Part shown: one piece after another, positions 34,374-42,029 of the stretch
How positions within the stretch are numbered: the stretch's first letter is position 1
How the letters are laid out: each line of letters opens with the position of its first letter
Assembly (NCBI GenBank): GCA_020860565.1
Contig: JAJBUA010000067.1
Coordinates: forward strand, 1-64,000
Origin: Clostridiales bacterium
Lineage (GTDB): Bacteria; Bacillota; Clostridia; Lachnospirales; Lachnospiraceae
Length of the DNA stretch: 64,000 nucleotides
Reading direction: 5' to 3'
Made by a program: the position numbers and the translations under genes
Notes under the pieces: generated by a model
Told to the model about the DNA's origin: nothing
The model's database searches: none
What the model saw: the letters and a program-made list of their open reading frames with translations, nothing else

Positions 34374-35507
34374 ATGCAGATTTTAGACCGCTATATCGAG
34401 CAGCTACTGGAAAAGAGCAGCCCGCAGATGCCCATATGGAATATCGAGAAAATCAAGGCCGGAGCCGAGCCTTCGTGGAACTATATGGACGGCTTCATGA
34501 TTCACGCGATCCTCGAACTGTATCATATGACCAAAAAGGAAGAGTATCTCACCTTCGCAGACAATTTTATCGATTACTTTGTCAATGATGATGGTTCGAT
34601 CCAGTCCTATGATCCGTATGAATATAACCTCGACAATGTCAACGCCGGCAAGACTCTTTTTGATCTCTATGAACTGACCGGCAAAGAGAAATACCGCCGT
34701 GCGATCGACACCGTATACAGCCAGCTGAAGGGTCAGCCCCGTACTTCGACCGGCAATTTCTGGCACAAGCTGATCTATCCGAATCAGATCTGGCTGGACG
34801 GCACCTATATGGCGCAGCCGTTCTATATGCAGTATGAGGTTACATTTAACGACTGTGCGAACTGTCTGGACAGCTATCATCAGTTTCTGAATGTCTATAA
34901 CCTGATGCGGGATACGCGCAACGGGCTGTATTATCATGCTTATGATGATTCCCGCCAGATGTTCTGGTGTGACAAGGTCACCGGTCTCTCGGATAATTTC
35001 TGGCTGCGCGCGCTGGGCTGGTACGCAATGGCCCTGATTGACACGATGGACGTTATGCCGGATGATAAGCTCGGTAAAGAGAAGAAGGAACTGAACCGTA
35101 TTTATAAGGAACTGATTGACGCCATGATCCCCTATCAGGATGAGGAATACGGCATGTGGTATCAGGTCGTCAACCGCGGCGGCATCAAACCGAACTATCT
35201 GGAGACCTCCGGCTCGGCGATCTTCGCCTACGCGATCATGCGCAGTGTACGGATGGGATATCTGGATGAGTCTTATTATCAATATGGAAGAAAGGCGTTT
35301 GACGGTATCTGCAGGAAGTATCTGTCGGAAAAGGACGGGGAGCTGCAGCTCGATGGCATCTGCCTGGTGGCCGGACTTGGCAATAAGCAGATGAGAGAAG
35401 GGACCTTTGAATATTATATGAGGGAACCGATCGTCCAGAATGAGGCGAAGGGGGTTGCGCCGCTGATTCAGGCTTATATTGAGATTATGCATCGCGGGGA
35501 GAGCTGA
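34374..35507 (+). CDS. GH105 unsaturated glucuronyl/rhamnogalacturonyl hydrolase
   Basis: This 377-residue (alpha/alpha)6-barrel protein fits GH105, which removes the 4,5-unsaturated uronic acid left by pectate or rhamnogalacturonan lyases. Characteristic segments are WNYMDGFMI near the N-terminus, IWLDGTYMAQPFYM, GLYYHAYDD, FWLRALGWYAMAL with the catalytic region, and YLETSGSAIFAYAI. There is no signal peptide, so it is intracellular. The ATG at 34374 was chosen because GGAGA lies 8 bases upstream; one at 34368 is also possible. It diverges from the transporter operon with palindromic operators between. Confidence 0.92.
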   Translation: MQILDRYIEQLLEKSSPQMPIWNIEKIKAGAEPSWNYMDGFMIHAILELYHMTKKEEYLTFADNFIDYFVNDDGSIQSYDPYEYNLDNVNAGKTLFDLYELTGKEKYRRAIDTVYSQLKGQPRTSTGNFWHKLIYPNQIWLDGTYMAQPFYMQYEVTFNDCANCLDSYHQFLNVYNLMRDTRNGLYYHAYDDSRQMFWCDKVTGLSDNFWLRALGWYAMALIDTMDVMPDDKLGKEKKELNRIYKELIDAMIPYQDEEYGMWYQVVNRGGIKPNYLETSGSAIFAYAIMRSVRMGYLDESYYQYGRKAFDGICRKYLSEKDGELQLDGICLVAGLGNKQMREGTFEYYMREPIVQNEAKGVAPLIQAYIEIMHRGES

Positions 35508-35553
35508 TTGTTCGAGAAATACATATTATAATATATTTGTCGGTAGACAGTCC

Positions 35554-35697
35554 GTCCCTGAAAAGAAAACATATCCTCCGAGGACCGCTTGCGCTCAGGT
35601 TTTCACGTAGCGGTACTAAACTCGCCGGAAAAACATCCGGTTCGTTAAGTGCCGACGTGAAAAATGTCCTCTGCGGATATGTTTTCTTTTCAGGGAC
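35554..35697. repeat. Long hairpin element (144 bp)
   Basis: The outer 23 bases (GTCCCTGAAAAGAAAACATATCC) are perfectly repeated in inverted orientation at the right end (35675-35697). Pairing continues inward with interruptions (GAGGAC/GTCCTC, TTTTCACGT/ACGTGAAAA, CCGG/CCGG). The whole unit would fold into one long stem-loop. It lies between convergent genes and appears inserted in a uxaC-like remnant. It could be a MITE-type element; no flanking duplication is obvious. Confidence 0.75.
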
Positions 35698-35776
35698 TAC
35701 TTTGTTGGCAAATTCTTCATATAATTCTTTCGACGTTTTATCAGTTAACAATGATACATCGTATTTTTATCAAGTT
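35698..35776 (-). pseudogene. Possible remnant of the uronate isomerase (uxaC) N-terminus
   Basis: Read on the minus strand from about 35776, the codons encode KYDVSLLTDKTSKELYEEF and then ANKV before running into the hairpin element. This pattern resembles the start of glucuronate/galacturonate isomerase UxaC, where FLL-T-TAKELY leads to the metal-binding region. An AAGGAG site lies upstream, but no in-frame ATG remains. A uronate isomerase would fit the pectin locus. The match is short and by eye, so it could be chance. Confidence 0.35.
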
Positions 35777-35783
35777 TCTCCTT

Positions 35784-35818
35784 AAAAGTCCCCGATGCTA
35801 AATCATCGAGGACTTTTT
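35784..35818. terminator. Bidirectional intrinsic terminator between GH105 and the MATE gene
   Basis: AAAGTCC-CCGATG and CATCG-AGGACTTT form a stem around CTAAAT, with a T run on the plus strand and TTTT within the minus-strand product. It lies just after the MATE gene stop at 35824. Confidence 0.85.
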
Positions 35819-35823
35819 CCACT

Positions 35824-37206
35824 CTATATCCCCGCCGTACGTCTCCACACGCCGCTCCGGTACCGGAGGACGAAGCAGATGCTGCGGGCGATCCAGTCTA
35901 TGACCATCGCGATCCATACACCGATGGCTCCCATCCCCAGACGAACTCCGATTACATAACTCAGGAACACCCGGAAGAGGATCATTGACGTGATGGATAC
36001 CACCATCGGATAGCGCACATCGTTCGATGCTCTCAGCACGTTGCTCAGGGTGAAGGATATCGGCCACAGCAGGATCGCGCTGCCGTCGTGAATCGTTACC
36101 AGAATCGCTGCCAGTGACAGTGCTTCCTGTGAGAGTGCGTACAGCCGCATCGTCAGCGGCATCGTCGCGATGATCAGCACGCAGCAGCTGCCAAGCAGTA
36201 CGTAAGTGATCTTTAACATTTTTTTCGCGTAGTACCGCACCTGCTCATAGTCTCCCGCGCCGACACACTGGCCGATTACGGTGATCATCGCCAGGTTCAT
36301 CGCCTGTCCGGGCAGGATCCCCATACCGTCCAGGTTGTTTGCTACCGCGTTTGCCGCGATCTGCACGGTGCCGAATGTCGCGATGATGCTGACCACCAGC
36401 ACACGCCCCAGCTGGAAGATACTGTTTTCTATGCCGCCGGGAATGCCGATATGTAAGATCCGCCGGATCATTCCGCCATTCCAGCTAAACGGCTCATCGC
36501 CGATATGAATCGGCAGGCTGCGGTCTGTCAGGCGGAAGCATAAGATCAGGCACGCAGTCATACGGGAAATCAGCGACGCGAGTGCGGCGCCGGCCACTCC
36601 CCACTTCATAACGAAGATAAAAAATGCGTTTCCGCACGCGTTCATCAGGTTCATGAGGATCGAGACTTTCATCGAGATTTTGGAATTCTCCATCGACCGG
36701 AACAGCGCCGCGCAGGAATTATAGACAGCGAGAAACGGGTACGACAATGCGGAGAGCCAGAAGTAGACCAGCGCATTTCTCATCACGTCTTCTTCCACCC
36801 CGTGGTACAGGAGTTCCAGAATCTCTCTGCGGAAAATGATCGTGAGTGCCGCGATGCCGACGGAGATCAGCCCTGTGACCAATAATAGCTGCAGCGCCGA
36901 CTCACAGCTTTTCTTTTCATCTTTATGGCCCAGATACTGAGATGCCACGACCGCGCCGCCGGTTGATACTGCCGCGAAGACGTTGATCATCAGATTGTTG
37001 ATCATATCGACCAGTGACACTCCGGACGTCGCTGCTTCGCCGGCGCTCGATACCATCATGGTGTCTACCATACCCACTGTGATTGCCAGCACCTGCTCTA
37101 CGATCAGAGGTGCAATCAGTACCGCGAGTGCACGATTGGAAAACATCCGGTTATCCCGTCTCTCATCTGAAAACAAAGCTGAAAGCTGCATTCCCTGTCC
37201 TTTCAT
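35824..37206 (-). CDS. MATE-family efflux transporter
   Basis: This 460-residue membrane protein has about twelve helices in two related halves, as in MATE multidrug or metabolite antiporters. Typical segments are VLAITVGMVDTMMVSSAGEAATSGVS in helix 1-2, TGGAVVASQYLGHKDEK and the second-half QLGRVLVVSIIATFGTVQIAANAVANN. The start at 37206 was chosen for its upstream AAGGGG site; the frame stays open to 37260. The substrate is unknown. It faces the GH105 gene tail-to-tail across a terminator. Confidence 0.9.
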   Translation of the reverse strand: MKGQGMQLSALFSDERRDNRMFSNRALAVLIAPLIVEQVLAITVGMVDTMMVSSAGEAATSGVSLVDMINNLMINVFAAVSTGGAVVASQYLGHKDEKKSCESALQLLLVTGLISVGIAALTIIFRREILELLYHGVEEDVMRNALVYFWLSALSYPFLAVYNSCAALFRSMENSKISMKVSILMNLMNACGNAFFIFVMKWGVAGAALASLISRMTACLILCFRLTDRSLPIHIGDEPFSWNGGMIRRILHIGIPGGIENSIFQLGRVLVVSIIATFGTVQIAANAVANNLDGMGILPGQAMNLAMITVIGQCVGAGDYEQVRYYAKKMLKITYVLLGSCCVLIIATMPLTMRLYALSQEALSLAAILVTIHDGSAILLWPISFTLSNVLRASNDVRYPMVVSITSMILFRVFLSYVIGVRLGMGAIGVWIAMVIDWIARSICFVLRYRSGVWRRTAGI

Positions 37207-37433
37207 CCCGTTTATTCCCCTTCTGTAAAAGCTCCACAAGCGGAAATGACTGCCTTGCAATCATCTCCGCTTACAGAACAACAGACTAGCACAACTAAAA
37301 ATAAAAGTCAACCATCTCTCTTTCCGAATACAGGCATCCGGACAGACATCAATCCGAGAAAAATATTGTAATTCCGTTTCTTCTTCATTATAATAAAATT
37401 CAAACAGCAAAACTTATTTCCGGGAGGTTATCT

Positions 37434-38315
37434 ATGAGATACGTAATTGAAAATGACATCCTGCGCGCGGAAATCGATTCCTTTGGCGCTGAGCTGAAAT
37501 CCGTACGCAGAAAAGACAATGACCGTGAGTATATGTGGTACGCGGACAAGAAATACTGGGGCCGCACCTCACCGGTACTCTTTCCCTTCGTGGGAAGCCT
37601 GAAAAATAAAGAGTATATTTATCAGGGGAAACATTATCCCATGGGGCAGCACGGCTTTGCACGCGACATGGAGCATACACTGACATCGCAAACCGATCAC
37701 GAGATCTGGTTTGAACTGGCTTCCACGGAAGAAACTCTGGCGAAATATCCTTTCCTGTTTGTTCTCCGTATCGGCTATGCCCTTGACGGCGCGGATCTTA
37801 AAGTTATGTGGAAGGTTGAGAATCCTGCTCAGCAGACGATGTATTTTTCCATCGGCGCGCATCCGGCTTTTCTCTGTCCGGTTCATGGAGAGAGCAGCAA
37901 AGCTGGTTATCGCCTGTATTTCGGCGGCGTTGACGAGATCCATCATCACGGCAACACTGTGGATACCGGACTGGCCATTAAGACAGAAGATATCGTGATC
38001 CCGCTCACTGACCACCGCGTATCCATCACGGAGGATTTCTTTGACCGCTGCACCTATATGATCGAGGGCGCGCAGACTGGCGAAGTCGGTCTCGAAGATC
38101 CCGAAGGCAAGCGCATCATTACGATGACTTTTGATACCCCGCTTTTTGCTATCTGGTCTCCTGAAGGCAAAAATGCACCTTTCCTCTGTATCGAGCCATG
38201 GTACGGCCGCTGCGACGCCACCGACTTTGACGGTACTCTGGAGGAGCGCGACTATACCAATGTACTCAAAGCAGGGGAAACCTTCAGCGCGGCGTATACG
38301 ATTCGTTATGAATAA
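37434..38315 (+). CDS. Aldose 1-epimerase family protein (LacX-like)
   Basis: This 293-residue protein belongs to the galactose-mutarotase-like fold, LacX branch. It has IENDILRAEIDSFGAEL at the start, PVLFPFVGSLKN, the conserved HGFARDM, IGAHPAFLCPV with the catalytic-type His, and CIEPWYGRCDA near the C-terminus. It probably interconverts sugar anomers, possibly linked to uptake of hexoses or uronates near by. GGGAGG lies before the ATG. It is a single gene ending at a bidirectional terminator. Confidence 0.9.
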   Translation: MRYVIENDILRAEIDSFGAELKSVRRKDNDREYMWYADKKYWGRTSPVLFPFVGSLKNKEYIYQGKHYPMGQHGFARDMEHTLTSQTDHEIWFELASTEETLAKYPFLFVLRIGYALDGADLKVMWKVENPAQQTMYFSIGAHPAFLCPVHGESSKAGYRLYFGGVDEIHHHGNTVDTGLAIKTEDIVIPLTDHRVSITEDFFDRCTYMIEGAQTGEVGLEDPEGKRIITMTFDTPLFAIWSPEGKNAPFLCIEPWYGRCDATDFDGTLEERDYTNVLKAGETFSAAYTIRYE

Positions 38316-38342
38316 GCAATGAGCATCAGCCGGAAAAATTTT

Positions 38343-38486
38343 GCGATCGAGTAGGAGGCAGCTTTTTGCCTCTTACTCGCCGCGCCGGTTGCTGTGTGCC
38401 GGTGGCACACGTTTAGCAACGACCGGAGCGGAGCGTAGAACAGATGCAACGTCAGCTGCAAAATTTCCATATCCGCCCGTGCGCAT
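38343..38486. repeat. Dispersed structured repeat, copy B
   Basis: The first 34 bases or so (GATCGAGTAGGAGGCAGC onward, again a hairpin GAGTAGGAGGC / GCCTCTTACTC) and the last 46 bases (GATGCAACGTCAGCTGC through CCGCCCGTGCGCAT) match copy A at 32516-32606. Between them is an extra segment of about 55 bases with nested pairing GTTGCT...AGCAAC and GTGTGCC/GGCACAC. So the two copies share ends but differ in the centre. Confidence 0.75.
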
Positions 38487-38494
38487 AAAAGGCA

Positions 38495-38532
38495 CCCGGA
38501 ATCAGGCGAAAATAAGAACACCTGATTCCGGG
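38495..38532. terminator. Bidirectional terminator between epimerase and DUF362 genes
   Basis: A perfect twelve-base stem CCCGGAATCAGG / CCTGATTCCGGG is followed by GTTTTCT on the plus strand and TGCCTTTT on the minus strand. It separates two convergent genes. Confidence 0.85.
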
Positions 38533-38620
38533 CGTTTTCTGCCTGCTTACGCAAAATTCATCTATCATTCGCACCAGAAGCGTTTCTGGAAACTGTTTCC
38601 AGAAAAAATCCCGCAGGGAA

Positions 38621-39712
38621 TTACCAGTTTTCTTTCAGGAATTCCACCATATCTGCTGCCTTCGGCGGGCATCCCTTCAACGTCTTCGCAAAACACGACG
38701 TACACTGTCCGACGCCGATCTCACCGCTCTGTCCCTTATATCCCTGACCGATCGCAATCTGCGGACGGCCTTTGTGGAGCATCCCTGCGTCGTTTGCCCG
38801 ATCGAGCGCATAAATCAGGGCTCCATAGCAGGCGCTGCAGGCATCCTTCGGTGAGGTATAAGCGGCCAGATTCTGCACCCGGCGCGACATGCGGAATTTT
38901 GCACCCGCCTCTGTGGGCTGGTTCAAATAGACCAGATTGGCATGTTCCACGTCGGTACTGCCGACGCCCAGCTGCTCCGCCATGCGGATATAAGGAATAT
39001 CATCTACGGAATATCCCATGCAGTCGCAGACAAACGAATCACAGAGCACCGGATCCTTGAAGCCCAGGATGCGGTTCATCACAACCGGATTCCCGCCTTC
39101 CTCAAAATCCAGATCTCCGCAGATATTATCGACCAGAATAAAGTCGTTGCGCGCGATCGTATTCAGATGCGCGATCGGCTTGTGCAGACCCAGCGTATGG
39201 AAACGGCGCTTCTCCGAATTGGGAATGATCCCCTTATTATTTTTCAGTGCACAGGTAACCGTCGTCTGACAATGACCTTTTAATACCGGCATATTGATCA
39301 TATACTCGACCGCATGCGCCTGATCGCAGAGTTTGATCCGCATGCCCTTTGCCTCATATTCTTTATAGGAATCGCGCTGAAGATCCACAAAGGGGACGTT
39401 ATATTTTTTGCACACTCTGTCGTAACCGGCGGCACGGAACGCCGACCCGGTCCGGTCGCCCACCCACGAACCTTCCATAATTGTGATATCATGAAAGCCA
39501 TACTCCTGCAGATACTCGACAGTGCCGGCCAGCAGCTCGCTGTGCGTGGTCGCACCACTTGAGGGTTCGCGCGCCGTCACGAGATTTGGCTTCAGCGCGA
39601 TCTTTTTATCCTTTGAACCAATGTCTCCGGCCAGATCGACCTTTTCCAGAAGACGCTTTGTCATTTCCTTATAATCCGTTCCGTGAATCAGGTAAATATC
39701 ATTTTTATTCAT
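38621..39712 (-). CDS. DUF362 domain protein
   Basis: This 363-residue protein matches DUF362, a family often linked to iron-sulfur or redox metabolism with unknown activity. Typical parts are KIALKPNLVTAREPSSGATTH, IMEGSWVGDRTGSAF, NMPVLKGHCQTTVTCALKN and ILVDNICGDLDFEEGG. The C-terminal third has several Cys (DACSACYG, GQCTSCFAKTLKGCPP). They resemble a metal or cluster site, though not a classical ferredoxin CX2CX2CX3C. The start at 39712 was chosen because GGAGG lies 7 bases upstream. It is transcribed alone. Confidence 0.85.
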   Translation of the reverse strand: MNKNDIYLIHGTDYKEMTKRLLEKVDLAGDIGSKDKKIALKPNLVTAREPSSGATTHSELLAGTVEYLQEYGFHDITIMEGSWVGDRTGSAFRAAGYDRVCKKYNVPFVDLQRDSYKEYEAKGMRIKLCDQAHAVEYMINMPVLKGHCQTTVTCALKNNKGIIPNSEKRRFHTLGLHKPIAHLNTIARNDFILVDNICGDLDFEEGGNPVVMNRILGFKDPVLCDSFVCDCMGYSVDDIPYIRMAEQLGVGSTDVEHANLVYLNQPTEAGAKFRMSRRVQNLAAYTSPKDACSACYGALIYALDRANDAGMLHKGRPQIAIGQGYKGQSGEIGVGQCTSCFAKTLKGCPPKAADMVEFLKENW

Positions 39713-39972
39713 AACATATCCTCCAACATTTCTTCGCAACTATAGTATAAACGAAGCACGATGTGGATTTCAACACAATTTTTATCTCAGCATATCTTCT
39801 CAAACAGTCCCGATCTCTTCAGCGCACTCATAAGCGGCATATAAGCCGTCACTATCAGATATTACATGAAACAACAGCCGCAGGGTATCTGCTTATTAAA
39901 TGAACACAGAATAACCCTGCGGGCCGTAAACATTATTTTTCAAGCAATATTCAATTACAGGCCTTCACAGCA
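39713..39972. other. Intergenic region with a hairpin downstream of the AGCS symporter
   Basis: No gene is seen. CCGCAGGGT (39878-39886) pairs with ACCCTGCGG (39914-39922), a nine-base stem about 50 bases after the symporter stop. The minus-strand product has only a weak U-rich tail (CTGTTGTTT). It is probably the symporter terminator. Confidence 0.55.
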
Positions 39973-41463
39973 TCAGTCGCTCTCGCCCAGTCCCTTCTCT
40001 TCTTCTGCCTGAATATCCGGGAATGCGGACAGCATCGGCTTGATATTCTGGCCGCCCATATGACGGGCAACGTAGTTCGCAGTGACCTTCATGACGATCG
40101 GAGACAGAGTCAGCACACCGATTAAGTTCGGGATTGCCATCAGACCGTTAAAGGTATCGGACAGATCCCAGGCCAGGCTCAGGCTCATAGTCGCGCCGCA
40201 GAGGATAAACACGATAAAGATTACCCGGTAAATCATCGTAGCGCCTGTGCCGAACAGATAGACAAAAGCAGTTGTTCCGTAGTGACTCCAGCCAAGCACA
40301 GTCGAAAATGCAAACAACAGGATCGCAATCGCGATAAATGCCGGACCGACATTGCCAAACACCGTCGCAAATGCCTGACCAACCAGCGCAGAACCAGAGG
40401 CTTCGGAGATCACTTCCCCGGTCTCCAGATTAACCAGACCGGAGGTCAGCACGGTGAATGCTGTCAGCGTACACACGACAATCGTATCTGCAAATACCTC
40501 AAAGATACCCCACATACCCTGACGAACCGGCTCCTTGACGTTTGAACTCGAATGAACCATAACCGAAGAACCAAGACCGGCTTCATTGCAGAAGACGCCG
40601 CTATTCATACCCCAGGCCCCCTCCAGCGCAACGCCCGAACCGACGATACCGCCGCCGACTGCCTTCATCGCGAACGCACCTTTGATAATCGCAACAAACG
40701 CCGCCGGGATATTCGCACAGTTGATCACGCAGATCACAATTGCACCAATGATGTAAAACACCGCCATAAACGGCACCAGCTTCTCAGTAACCGTAGCAAT
40801 TCTCTTAATACCACCCACAACTACCAGTCCGGCAAAAACCATCAGCACAACACCGGTTACAAGATTCGGCACGCCAAACGCGGACTTCATATTTTCCGCG
40901 ATGGAGTTAATCTGGCTCATATTGCCGATACCAAAGGACGCCAGCAGACAGAACAGGGAGAAAAGCACTGCCAGAACCGCGCCGATTCCCTTCATACCCG
41001 GCTTAGAGCCAAGACCGTCGCGCAGATAGTACATCGCACCGCCGCTCCACTCTCCGCGCTCATTCTTACGGCGATAATAGATACCAAGTACGTTTTCGGA
41101 ATAGTTCGTCATCATTCCAAAAAACGCCACGATCCACATCCAGAAGATCGCACCCGGACCGCCGGCCACCAGAGCTGTCGCAACGCCAACGATATTACCT
41201 GTGCCGATCGTCGCCGCCAGCGCCGTACATAACGACTGGAACTGCGAGATCGACTGGTCGCCGGCCGCCGTGTGCCGGGTAATGTGTTTATCTGTAAAAA
41301 TACTCCCCAGTGTGTGCTTCATCCAGTAACCAAAATGGCTGACCTGGAACACCTTTGTCAGCAGCGTCATCAGAATGCCGGTGCCGACCAGCAGGACCAG
41401 CATGGGCAGTCCCCAGACGAAACTGTTTATCTGCCCGTTTACCTGTGTAATGAGATCAATCAT
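39973..41463 (-). CDS. AGCS-family alanine/glycine:cation symporter
   Basis: This 496-residue membrane protein belongs to the alanine or glycine:Na+/H+ symporter family (AlsT/DagA type). Family features are seen at QFQSLCTALAATIGTGNIVGVA, GPGAIFWMWIVAFFGM, YRRKNERGEWSGGAMYYL and GMNSGVFCNEAGLGSS. About eleven helices are expected. It has its own promoter and a terminator-like leader hairpin (41500-41535), so it is probably regulated by attenuation. Confidence 0.93.
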   Translation of the reverse strand: MIDLITQVNGQINSFVWGLPMLVLLVGTGILMTLLTKVFQVSHFGYWMKHTLGSIFTDKHITRHTAAGDQSISQFQSLCTALAATIGTGNIVGVATALVAGGPGAIFWMWIVAFFGMMTNYSENVLGIYYRRKNERGEWSGGAMYYLRDGLGSKPGMKGIGAVLAVLFSLFCLLASFGIGNMSQINSIAENMKSAFGVPNLVTGVVLMVFAGLVVVGGIKRIATVTEKLVPFMAVFYIIGAIVICVINCANIPAAFVAIIKGAFAMKAVGGGIVGSGVALEGAWGMNSGVFCNEAGLGSSVMVHSSSNVKEPVRQGMWGIFEVFADTIVVCTLTAFTVLTSGLVNLETGEVISEASGSALVGQAFATVFGNVGPAFIAIAILLFAFSTVLGWSHYGTTAFVYLFGTGATMIYRVIFIVFILCGATMSLSLAWDLSDTFNGLMAIPNLIGVLTLSPIVMKVTANYVARHMGGQNIKPMLSAFPDIQAEEEKGLGESD

Positions 41464-41483
41464 AATCGTTCCCCTCTCTTAAT

Positions 41484-41576
41484 AATAAAAATAAGAAAAG
41501 GCAAAGAGAGCGTCCCACCTGTGCGCTTCTTTGCCCGACTTGCGTTAGCATAACATAGATTTTCAGATTTTGTCAA
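41484..41576 (-). promoter_or_regulatory. AGCS promoter and terminator-like leader hairpin
   Basis: TTGACA (41576-41571) and TATGCT (41552-41547) are 18 bases apart. A few bases after the expected start a stem forms (GGCAAAGAAGCG from 41535-41524 with CGCTCTCTTTGCC from 41512-41500). It is followed by TTTTCTTATTTTT, all before the start codon. This has the layout of an attenuator. The short leader matches no riboswitch class recognised here. Confidence 0.6.
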
Positions 41577-41628
41577 TAGAAGAACGATAATTTAATTCGT
41601 TAATTTCTTAAATTGATCCTCTCCAATA

Positions 41629-42006
41629 TCACGAATCCTCCTCAATATGCTCCAGCCCCTGATTAATAATCGTGCGGACGTGAGCATCTGCCAGCGAATA
41701 AAAGACCGATTTCCCTTCTCTCCGGCTCTTGACCAGCTTATTCTGCTTCAGGATACGGAGCTGGTGCGAGATCGCGGACTGTGTCATATTGAGCGCCTGC
41801 GCCAGATCACAGACACAGACCTCCGCCTCAAAAAGGACGAAAAGGATCCGGATCCGGGTAGAATCACCAAAGACTTTGAACAATTCGGCGAGATCATAAA
41901 GTTCTTCTTCCTTCGGCAGCTTTTCTCTGACCGTCTTCAGCAGATCCTCATGTACCTCCGTAACATCACAACATTCACATTCTGCGTCCCGCTCATAATA
42001 CGCCAT
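41629..42006 (-). CDS. ArsR/CadC-family metal-sensing repressor
   Basis: This 125-residue winged-helix protein is of the ArsR/SmtB family. The N-terminal Cys group (ECECCDV) and EVCVCDLA in the recognition-helix region match the alpha3N metal site of CadC-type Cd/Pb/Zn sensors. The helix-turn-helix is NMTQSAISHQLRILKQNKLV. It is the last gene of a three-gene metal operon and probably represses it through the site at 44185-44204. It lies 23 bases after the P-type ATPase gene. Confidence 0.93.
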   Translation of the reverse strand: MAYYERDAECECCDVTEVHEDLLKTVREKLPKEEELYDLAELFKVFGDSTRIRILFVLFEAEVCVCDLAQALNMTQSAISHQLRILKQNKLVKSRREGKSVFYSLADAHVRTIINQGLEHIEEDS

Positions 42007-42029
42007 ATTTTCACTCCTTCATTTTTCTC

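Noticed and set aside
34404-35492. Minus-strand open frame of 362 codons opposite GH105
   Set aside because: The plus strand carries clear GH105 motifs and a ribosome site; the minus frame has neither.
32516-38486. CRISPR-like repeats
   Set aside because: Only two copies 5.7 kb apart, with internal structure and no spacers; they are dispersed repeats.
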